Assembly: GCA_015183035.1 (NCBI GenBank)
Contig: JACZZP010000014.1
Coordinates: forward strand, 496,001-560,000
From: Meloidogyne chitwoodi
Taxonomy: Eukaryota > Nematoda > Chromadorea > Rhabditida > Meloidogynidae
Reading direction: 5' to 3'
DNA: 64,000 bases
Part shown: piece after piece, positions 45,813-57,159 of the stretch
How the letters are laid out: each line of letters begins with the position of its first letter
Position numbering within the stretch: the stretch's first letter is position 1
The notes under the pieces: generated by a model
The model's database searches: none
What the model saw: the letters and a program-made list of their open reading frames with translations, nothing else
What the model was told of the DNA's origin: nothing
Program-made: the position numbers and the translations under genes

Positions 45813-46690
45813 AAGTCAACAAAGCTGGGTCAATTCCTTTAGCTTTTTATGACTCAAACATGTTGCGTTGAATTTCAGCTAGCTGGTCAGGAGCAATAGA
45901 ATCAGAGAAGCACAAATCCACTTTCTCCGACTTGAGCAATCAGACCCTTTTCTGAAGTATTTTAACAAATTATTTAAAAGATTATAAAAATAACCTTGAA
46001 TAATAGACTTATTTGTCCGCCTAAACCAAAATCCATAGAGCTAACCAAACTTGAAGGAATGTTAGAGCGACACACAGCTTGGCGCACATAAGGAAAGACA
46101 GCATTTTTGTTTTCGTTATTTTCTTTTTTCTGATCCTCCTGTGATTTTTGCTTCACTAATACTTTCGGTAGCCTTCATGGGAACTACTATAAAAAAATTA
46201 ATTGTTAAATATATTTAAGGAAATTTCATATACAAAATATAAAGAACAACTTCATATTTTTATGTGAAAAAATCTAAAATATATTTCTAGAAAAACATAT
46301 ACCACTTCTAAACTGATTCAATGACTCGATCAAAAAAGTATCATAGAAAAATCGCGTTGTCAAAGCTGTCTCCAAATCCACAATTTTGGCTGCCGAATTG
46401 CGCTTCTCAAGTTCTACAGAAAGTTTTGCGTTCTTAATTTTGGCTATTTGTTTAATTGTTTCGGCTCGTGATAATCAACAATCTTGGTGACATGAAGAAA
46501 GCTCAGATAATTCCTGCTCTCAAATGAAAGCGCATCACGAGCCTCCTGAAAGTTTAAGATAAATTTGAACAAAATATAAAATTTATGAAAACCTTTAAGC
46601 ATCGTTGAATATTCTCCCGAGAATAAATACAGGCATTAGTTGAGTAGAGATCAATAAAGCTTGAGTTCCACGGCGCTTACTTAACTCGCG
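45813..46690 (-). pseudogene. Chimeric fragment: SPATS2-like exons 7 to 4 joined to a DMAP1 exon piece
   Basis: From CAACAAAGCTGGGTCAATTC the sequence follows the SPATS2-like gene (50020 to about 50860), including introns, with indels and substitutions that break the frame (ATCAGACCCTTTTCTGAAG in place of ATCGAACACTTATCTGAAG). At CTCCCGAG it switches to AATAAATACAGGCATTAGTT, which matches 27680-27735 in DMAP1 and ends after GGCGCTTA. The fragment is not a working gene. Because introns are kept, it arose from DNA and not from processed mRNA. Confidence 0.75.
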
Positions 46691-46896
46691 AATGTTCTTT
46701 ACATAAATCAATAATAATGGAGAAAACGCAATATTCTCACTGAGAAAGAACATAAAAATAAAGGAAATGTTAAAAGAAATATTGGAAAATTATAAATTAA
46801 AGAAGGAAAATGTTTGATGGGATCAAAAGGCAAGAAGAGAAAGCATAGAAATTTAATACTATTTTCTTTTTCTTCAGGCCAAAAGAGCAAAAACTG

Positions 46897-47055
46897 AACG
46901 GAACAAAATGTCAGTAACCTTAGCGGGGTAAAACGTCATACACCATAGCGGGATAAAATATCAGTCACAGCGGGACAAAACGTTATTGATCCTAGCGGGT
47001 CAAAATGTGACCCACTAAAGGGACAAAATGTCAAACAAACTAGCGGAGCACATGT
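46897..47055 (+). repeat. Short 25-bp minisatellite (copy 2)
   Basis: Same units as 24540-24695, beginning GAACAAAATGTCAGTAACC and ending CTAGCGGAGCACATGTTG. Confidence 0.8.
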
Positions 47056-47229
47056 TGTCCAAACCTTTCAAAAACTGCATATAAAACTAACGTACCGTTA
47101 TGCAGTAAACGAGTTATACCAAAAAAAGAACTCAAATTTTTAAATTTGTGTCACAAAATGGAAAAATATTGAGAAATTACAACAATATTAATATGAAATA
47201 TATTTTTCTGCTTCAATTTATAACTTCTT

Positions 47230-48676
47230 TTAAACAATTTTATTTATTAGACCATCAAGCCGCCGTCGAATATTATTTTTTTGAATATTTTGTAACAAAC
47301 TCTGTGGCAACGGCATATTTTGTACAAATTGACTATTTTGTTGTACATGAAATGATGGAGATTCCTTAAATAATTTTAAGATAAATTTTTAATTTAAATA
47401 CATAAAGAGAATACGAAAAAATTCTTATAAAAAATTTAAACATTAATCTTGAAGTTGCGAATCAGCGGACGATCAAACCATTCCAATATTGCTTCTACAA
47501 ATATAAATTATCTAAATGTATACTTTAATCTTTTAATAAACTAGAAATTTTGAAGGATGTAATTAATTTTTAATTTCTCTCGTGTTTGTATAATCTAAAA
47601 TTAACTTTGCCCAATATAGTGTGGTTTAGTTGGTTAAGCGTAGATTCGTAGGGGAACTACCTTGGTTCGAATCTTGCTGGCGTAAATCTTGACTTTTCAT
47701 CTTGGTATTTTAGTATAATTTTTCTTTTATTAAAAAAACCTTCATCTTCAGAATCAGGATAATCCAGAGTTTTCATTTCCTTTTTTTCAGTCTTTTTTTC
47801 AATTGTATCTGAGTTTTCCCAATAAAACTTTCCAGAATCAATTTCATTAAGGTATTCTAAAAGTTGTCGTCTATGGTCAACACCTCTAATTGGGTTTTGT
47901 TTTAATTTAAGTCCATTCCATTCGACTGTTTCCAAAACTTCAATAATACGAGCAATTCCTTTGGTCCCGACCTCTTCATCCTCATCAGAATCAGTTGGAT
48001 ACTTACATAATATAAAATATTCAAATTATTTGTATTAATCAAAAACATTAGGAATAACATTAAAATATACCGAGTTTGTTTCATTGCAAATGTGAATAAT
48101 TTCAATATTGCGTGCAACTGCGAACTTATTTAATTTGGTATCATCAACTGTAATTGACTTCAATTTATTAGCACACTTACTAATATTTGTCCCATCTTTG
48201 AGAATAAGTGTCTAAGAATTATATTCAAAAATTATTTTAATACAAATAAAAACCTTAACATCCAATGACTCAATCTTTGAAAATTGAGAAAGTCGAGCCA
48301 AAAAAACATCCCCAAGTTCTTCACGAGAAGCACAAACCACCAATGCAAGAAAAACATTTCCTTTTTTCGATTGATTCTCAGCTAGTGCTTCAAATGAATT
48401 AAAACTATGTACTGGGACATCACAAGTGTAATATTTTGTGTCAAGGTGAAGAAAAGACCTGTTTAATACAAACAAAATTCATGAAAGATAAAAAATAAAC
48501 TTTTTCTCCTTATTGTTCGTATTTTCATCTAAATTTTTGCTGCAAATATTTCCACTTTTATCTCCCAAATGTTCAATCACTTTTTGTAAAATAATATTAT
48601 CGTTGTCATTGACAAAAGCACAAGCTGTAACCAAATTATTTCCTTCAGATGTTGATGGAATTGAAAAATTTGACAT
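47230..48676 (-). CDS. AAGAB/p34-like adaptor assembly chaperone, copy 2
   Basis: Same six-exon structure as the copy at 24866-26309, starting with ATG at 48676. Exons 1 to 4 are almost unchanged (one visible difference is DEDEEVG for DDDEEVG). The last two exons differ at many codons: ILEWFDRPLIRNFKIN for ILELFDRPLTRNFQIN, and FHVQQNSQFVQNMPLPQSL for FHLRQNGQFAQNMPVPQSL. The frame is open throughout, so both copies could be active. The function is as for copy 1. Confidence 0.8.
47617..47692 (+). repeat. tRNA-derived SINE in AAGAB copy 2, intron 4
   Basis: GTGTGGTTTAGTTGGTTAAG and TTGGTTCGAATCTTG; orthologous to the copy at 25252, so the insertion predates the duplication. Confidence 0.75.
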
Positions 48677-49821
48677 TTTGATTAATTCTAATTTTTAAAT
48701 AAATTAAAATGTTATATTTAAAATATTCAAATAATCTGAATGGAATTTAAATCATTATAAATATATTAAAAATTAATAAACACCAAAAAGTCAATTTATT
48801 TGCCCAAAAATCACAAAAATATTACAAATAATGTTATGGTTGTAATCCTCTCCATCTTTATTTATGTTTTATTTTACATAAAGTTATATAACAAATAAAA
48901 ACATTCTAATTCTAGGTTTAAAAAAAATAAAATAAATATAAAGCCCATTAAAAAAGAAAATTCCTTTTTAAAATTCTTTTTAAATATGTTTTATATAATA
49001 ATGGTATGTCAATATTTTGTTGTCCAAAATGGATTTATAGCAAACATAAAATGGAGCAAAAAGGCTAGAAATAAGAGCACAATAGAAAAGATATGATTAG
49101 TTAATATATTAAATATTTAGTAGGTTTAGATCCAAAATCTTTTCTTTTTTAATTAGAATATACATATTTAATAGATCAAAACTTTCTTTTTAAAATTAGT
49201 AATAAAAAATGGTTGGAATAATTTCTCATATATTTTAGAAAATTACTTATATAAATTAATTTATTGTTTTGATTAAAAAAATGAATCTTCTATTTTTAAA
49301 TAAATTTATATATTCTTATAGCATAAAGAATGGAGCAATTATATAGAAAGAACAAAATAATTAACTCTTAAAAAATTAATTTAGAGCAACGAAGGGATTT
49401 TTAAAATAATAATAAATAATAGATCAAACTATCAAAAATTATTTAAATTAAATAACAAACAATGTCAGTGTTCTGATCTATTTATTTATAATTAAATGCC
49501 GTTTCCATAAATTAAATAGGTAAAATCATTTAGAAAAATTACAAATATGTATGCAAACGGCAATGGATCACAAAACAAGTAAGAACAAAAAAAGAATAAT
49601 AACCAGAAAATAAATATTAAAAAGAGCAAATAGTTAAACACGTCAATTTATAAGTCAACGGAAAAAAATGTCGAAAAGATGTCGTGGTCATAATCCTCAG
49701 AAATTCGCCCTTTTATCAAAAACGCACAGTGATCATATAAAACTAAATTTCTTAACTATATAAATTGAAATCAAAGTTTCAGGCAAACATAAAAAAAAAG
49801 GTTAAATAAAAACCTTTATAT
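48677..49821. other. AT-rich intergenic, AAGAB copy 2 to SPATS2-like
   Basis: Contains the right end of duplicated segment copy 2 (near 48935). Beyond that it is AT-rich without open frames or repeats that I recognise. Confidence 0.4.
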
Positions 49822-51782
49822 TCATTTAATTTGTTTAGAAGTCACCCCTTTTGTTTGTTGCTTATTGGATGGATTTGAAGTATTTCCAACATTATTAATA
49901 CGTTGACGAGCAATATTTCCATTAATACTTTTATTTCCATTTACAAATGTAGAGTCATTCTTCCCTGAAGGTGGTTGCCGTCGCCTTGGTGCAACAATTG
50001 CATTTGAGTTAATATCAGCCAACAAAGCTGGGTCAATTCCTTTAGCTTTTAATGACTCAAAAATGTTGCGTTGAATTTCAGCTAGCTGGTCAGGAGCAAT
50101 AGAATCAGATTTAAGCACAAATCCATTTTCTCCGACTTGAGCAATCGAACACTTATCTGAAGTATTTTAACAAATTATTTAAAAGATTATAAAAATAACC
50201 TTGAATAATAGGGCTAATTTGTCCGCCTAAACCAGAATCCATAGAGCTAACCAAACTTGAAGGACTGTTAGAGCGACGCACAGCTTGGCGCACAGAAGGA
50301 ACGACAGCATTTTTGTTTTCGTTATTTTTTTGCTGATCCTCTGGTGATTTTTTGCTATTGTCAAGAATACTTTCAGTAGCCTTCACGGGAATTACTAAAA
50401 AATTAATTATTAAATAGAGTTAAGGAAATTTCATGTACAAAAAATACAAAGAATAACCTCATATTTTTATGTAAAAAAATCTCTAAAATATATTTCTAGA
50501 AAGATATGTATATACCACTTCCAAACTGATTCAATGACTCGATCAACGAAGTATATTCATTATTATCATAGAAAAATCGCGTTGCTATCGCTGTCTCCAA
50601 ATCCACAATTTTGGCTGCCGAATTGCGCTTCTCAAGTTCTGCAGAAAGTTTTGCGTTCTTAATTTTGGCGATTTGCTTAACAGTTTCGGCTCGTGAAGCA
50701 AAATAATCAAGACCATCTCGGTGGCATGAAGAAAGCTCAGATAACAATTCCTGCTCCCTAAATGAAAGCGCATCTCGAGCCACCTGAAAGTTTAAGATAA
50801 ATTTGAACAAGATATAAAATGTATGAAGACCTTTAAACATCGTTGAATACTCTCCCGAGCATTAGTGACTTCATTTTCAAATTGGGTCCGATTTTCATCT
50901 AAATAATTTGAATAAGTTTCGCGCGCCAGAGGAATTGCAGCAGTGGGTTCTAAAGTTAAAATGTAAATGAAAAAGTAAAAAATATAAACCTTCAGAGGAT
51001 GCAAGTGTCAGATTATGTTGCAGATCTATAACCGTATTAGCATTGTTATTGAGCAAATTTTGTTGAAGTGGTTGTAAATTGGGAGTGGTAAAACCAGTGG
51101 AGTTTGCAGCAGAAGGAATACTTGAGACCGAACTTTCCACTCGAGGTGCCCTAAAATTCAAATACAAGCTCAAAAGTACTCAAAAAATATGCAAAAATAT
51201 CCATTAAGTCAAGCAAAAGAAATATGTAATTGTTTTTAAACTGATAAAAATTACTCGTTGGCCATTTCGTTAGTCGATTGACCATCACTTATTCCATTGC
51301 ACTTTGCCGACTTTGACTTCTTTTTATTATTGCGCTTCTTAACGACTCCAGTCTTTTCCCAATCGCCAAGAGCTATTTGTGAACCACCTAAAATAAATAC
51401 GTAAAAAGTCGAAAATAAAACAATTAAATGAAGTTCAAGGAAACTTCTAAAACTCTAGAGGGGAGTGTTTTGATAAGTGCATATATTTTACTAATATTGT
51501 GGATTTTTTCGACCCTAAGGAGGAGGTCGCAGCCAGTGATAACTCCCTGCCCTACCTCCAATTTAAATGGGATAAAGCAATAGAAAAGAAACCTTCACAA
51601 AATGCATGAATTGTTTTCTCAACATCCATCTCAAAGTTGTGTAAAGCCAACACAATGTCATTAGTGCTAACATTTTTTACAACTTCTCGTACTTTTGAAA
51701 TCTTTTCGTCCATAAGCTTCTTTTCAAATTTTGGTTGAGAAGCAGGCGAAGCCATTGAAGATTGGGGAGTTGCCTTCAACAT
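49822..51782 (-). CDS. SPATS2-like protein
   Basis: Seven exons (51593-51782, 51255-51387, 50990-51150, 50831-50949, 50516-50783, 50200-50394, 49822-50156) give about 466 residues. The N-terminal UBA-like region (ISKVREVVKNVSTNDIVLAL, then NFEMDVEKTIHAFCEG), the basic GDWEKTGVVKKRNNKKK segment and the central coiled coil (NEVTNARESIQRCL ... FREQELLSELSSCHRDGLDY) ending in LIESLNQFG follow SPATS2/SPATS2L in order and spacing. SPATS2L is an RNA-binding or nucleolar stress-related protein in vertebrates; its function in nematodes is unknown. The C-terminus is Asn/Gln-rich. Parts of exons 4 to 7 are duplicated in the chimera at 45.8-46.6 kb. Confidence 0.82.
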
Positions 51783-52559
51783 AATATATAATAGTAATAA
51801 TTTAGTGATTGCTTTTTGAAAATATTAAAAAACGCGTCGTACGGCAATAATAAATAAGGATTGAATTCCTTAAAAAGAAATGAAAATAAATTTAAAAAAA
51901 AAAAGTAATTAATGCGAAAAATGTTGCCACATAAGGAAAAAACTCTCAGTGTCCTGTCTATCTTCTTCGGAAAAGGAAAGAAATAATTGACAGCCGGGAA
52001 AAAAGAAAAGAAGTGTGAGGAAGGGAAAAGCATTGGGACCGTCTGGGCTGATATTAATACATATACAAATTTGATTGCATATGAAATGTTTTATGTGAAT
52101 AAGAAAAAGAAATAAAAATATAAGAAAGGAAGCAGCAAATAAATCTAGTAAGGAATTAAAAAGTAAAGAATGTATAGGAAATGGATAAAAAAGGATAATG
52201 GTGCGATTTAGTGAAAAACGCGCAACCAACAAAAACGATGGCATATATACAAGTAATCGGAATATTGAGCTGATACACCACTGTCCACTCTCCAAAAAAT
52301 TTACTAATAATAACATCTCAGTTTAATATACCCGTTTATTAGTGTCATAAGATTAATAAAAAAATCAAAAGTACTTAATATGTATATACATATTTTCTCT
52401 TCAATTTAATTCATTGTCGCAGATGGTTATGGCTAATCCAGCAGTGCAAGGAAGATAGCGCTATTAGTGGAAGAAGACAGAGAGTGACGAGGACACAAAC
52501 GAGGAGGGAGTAAAGATTTAAAGACAAATGAGGCTTTAGAGTAAATAAAATGTTGAGAA

Positions 52560-52790
52560 GGGTAACCTCAGTTGAGTAAGCACAACTGAGTTCTGGCACA
52601 ACTGAGTACGCTTTGTTCACATTCAACCAAATTCGTTTATTTTTATCTCATTCGACTCAGCTCGAAGAGCTCTTTCAAATGAGCTATCATTTGTATTTTT
52701 TTATAATTCGTATATATAAAAAAACTTGAGTTAAACTTTAAAACGGTTACTCAGTTGTGCCGTACTCAGTTGAACTGCTCCCGTTGAGAA
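52560..52790. mobile_element. Foldback remnant with CATTCGA/GCTCGAAGAGC core
   Basis: The outer words GGCACAACTGAGTACGC and, inverted, GGTTACTCAGTTGTGCCGTAC face each other. The centre ATCTCATTCGACTCAGCTCG, then AAGAGC and AAATGAGCTATCAT, matches the centre of the 3.5-kb element. Confidence 0.55.
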
Positions 52791-52989
52791 CGTTTGTAAA
52801 TATTGAATGAGTCAAGTAAAAAAATAATTCGTAAAATATAAAATCATAAAAAACCTTTTAAACAATGAGAATATTAAATTTTGTCTTTATTGTTGCTTTC
52901 TGCTGGCCTATGCTCTTTTAATAAAGGTTAAGACTCTATTATTAACTAAAAATTCCAATATAAAAGAAATAATGTTAGACAACGAATGT

Positions 52990-53140
52990 AAACGTGTCCC
53001 GACATTTCGTAGAACCAAAATGCACGACATTTCGTCCCACCGGCAAAAAACCGTGAGCTCGGGTGAACGAAATGTAGATTTTTTTCCGTAGAGGCGAAAT
53101 GTCATGCAATTTTGTTAGACGAAATGTACAGGTCCAGAAG
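52990..53140. repeat. Interspersed CGAAATGT words
   Basis: GACATTTCGTCCCACC, AACGAAATGTAG, GGCGAAATGTCATG and GACGAAATGTACAGG recur within 150 bp in both directions. The words resemble the minisatellite GGGACAAAATGTC in form, but common origin is not established. Confidence 0.45.
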
Positions 53141-53700
53141 TGCGAAAGAATAGTTATATTTTTTGTTGCTTTAAAAACGTTTAAATTGTAAATTGTTGGC
53201 ATAGTCTATAAATGGATTTATTCGCCTTTTTGACTGCCGCGTCTCGACTAGTTTAGATAAGTACATTAAAAGAAGAAAATTAAATCGATTGATCGACAGT
53301 TCTTTTAGTTAGGGCGAAGTGCAATGTGGCTGAATGACGGCGACTGAAAAGGTGAAAGAAAAGTTTCCGTTATTTCCAATATTTATTTATTAGGACATTG
53401 CACATTCCTTTCTCCCTTTTTTTCTTTGTATTGCAACGAGGTGTTCTTCGAAAGAGATTTAGATCAATATCATAAAAAGTTTGTAGTGCGCATAAGGATA
53501 ATACATATATATGTATGAAAATATTCAGATTGGCTAAATAATATTTAGAACTAATTATACATATTATTTATTTATCAAAATAAATTTTAAATGTGGGAAT
53601 TTATAAAAATATATTATTACAAATAATTGGACAAAATAATTTAAAAACTAGTTTATTTATTTTTATCCAATCCCAAAATATAATAAAATATAATTATTTA

Positions 53701-54103
53701 CAGGGTGACCCAAAAGTCTTGCGCCACCTTTTAATTTGCCATAACTTTTTTATACTTACTATTTTTAAATAATTTTATACTCATTTTATAGCCCATTCAA
53801 TTCTATTATAATACAAAATTTATGATTATTTGGGCGGTTATCACAAAAGTTAAAGCCTTTTCCGTGATGCATACCAAATTTTCCTCTCCAAAAAGTCACT
53901 TCCTGTATGCGCGAAAATTCCCTCTAGATTCTAAAATTTCCATTCATGTGACGACTCTGTATCAAATCGAAAGTCGGAATCTCTTAAACTCTTGATATTT
54001 ATTAATCCCTAATTAGTTTTCTATCATATGATCTTTGTTTTATCTCAATTTTTAATAAAGTTATTAGGAAAAATTGGTGGCACAAGACTTTTGGGTCACC
54101 CTG
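53701..54103. mobile_element. Tc1/mariner-type MITE, 403 bp
   Basis: CAGGGTGACCCAAAAGTCTT at the left faces AAGACTTTTGGGTCACCCTG at the right, about 28 bp of inverted repeat (to GCGCCACC / GGTGGCAC), flanked on both sides by TA (53699-53700 and 54104-54105). A TA target and CAGGGTG-type termini fit the Tc1/mariner group. There is no transposase frame. Confidence 0.85.
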
Positions 54104-54218
54104 TATATGCAAAAATCAGAAGTGAGATGATAATATTCGGCAGCAAAAAAGGACAAATATAATAAAAACAAAAAATTTTTTTAACCTTTTTAAAAATTGA
54201 AAAAATTTGAAGATCATT

Positions 54219-56466
<2,248 letters not shown>

Positions 56467-57159
56467 CTTTAAAAAATTATAAAAAAATATTGAATATAAA
56501 GAATTAAAAGGAACAAAATAACCAGAATGAATATAAAAAAACAATTTTTATAATAAAAGTCATAAATATAATGAGATCAACAAATATATTTAAAGACTTG
56601 TAATAATTGAAAGACAGAGATTAATCAATCAGCTAGGCCAAAGCCGGAAATGTGGGAAGAATAAATAGAATTAAAAAAGTCCCAAGAATGTAAAGAAAGG
56701 AAAACAGTTGAAGAGAGTAGTCCGTCAGTTAGCCCCGGCTGTGTCACTCCCATCGCATATGGGACACAGTGAAACAACATTGAATACTACCTGGGACTTA
56801 TGACAAATGTTCCAACATGGCCCAGCATAAGATTTAATTATTAAAAGTTTTTTCTATTTGAGATTAATATGAAATAAACAAATACTAATATACATGAAGA
56901 ATTAATCAGTAAATTACAAAATCATTTTCATCGTTTTTTTTATTCTTCATGAGCATATTTGCCTCAAATAAATACTTTTATTTTAAATAAATATAAAAAA
57001 ATATCAAACAGTATTTCCAAGAATAATTAGTTTCTTTTCCTCATTATAAACATTAGGAGATCTTAAAGGCATCTAGGCATTAAATTGAGTAGAACCTCCT
57101 CATTGAAAATATTTTAATTTTAAGAGTGCGCATTCTCTCCTTAAAATAATTTTTTTAAG
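56467..57159. other. Intergenic, TGS1 to SWSN-1, with a copied BLTP2 3' fragment
   Basis: The stretch at 56930-57060 (CATGAGCATATTTGCCT, AACAGTATTTCCAAGAATAA, TTTCTTTTCCTCAT) is a diverged copy of 60690-60802, the last exon and intron of BLTP2. The rest is AT-rich, with a GC-richer patch at 56610-56830 of unknown nature (CCCCGGCTGTGTCACTCCCA). Confidence 0.6.

Larger units (their letters stand above)
41298..48935. repeat. Segmental duplication, copy 2
   Basis: Begins about 65 bp after the TRAK stop codon with TTGTTGAGTTCAATCAAAG and matches copy 1 almost base for base to about 45740. It then differs (chimeric fragments at 45813-46690), realigns at about 46700-46790 and 46791-48935, and includes a full AAGAB gene. 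It has no Helitron. Direct orientation and the retained host gene mark it as a segmental duplication and not a single transposon. Confidence 0.9.
51783..54218. other. Intergenic region upstream of SPATS2-like and downstream of TGS1
   Basis: About 2.4 kb. Frames at 51.8-52.6 kb are not supported as genes (no conserved motif, no introns that extend them). It contains a foldback remnant at 52560-52790, a patch of repeated CGAAATGT words at 52990-53140 and a mariner-type MITE at 53701-54103. Confidence 0.45.

Noticed and set aside
51776..52626. Frames of 85, 135 and 71 codons upstream of the SPATS2-like gene
   Set aside because: Overlapping frames in different phases, without motifs or splice continuity with the SPATS2-like start at 51782.
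52908..53202. Two overlapping minus-strand frames around 53 kb
   Set aside because: They coincide with the CGAAATGT repeat patch; no conserved sequence.
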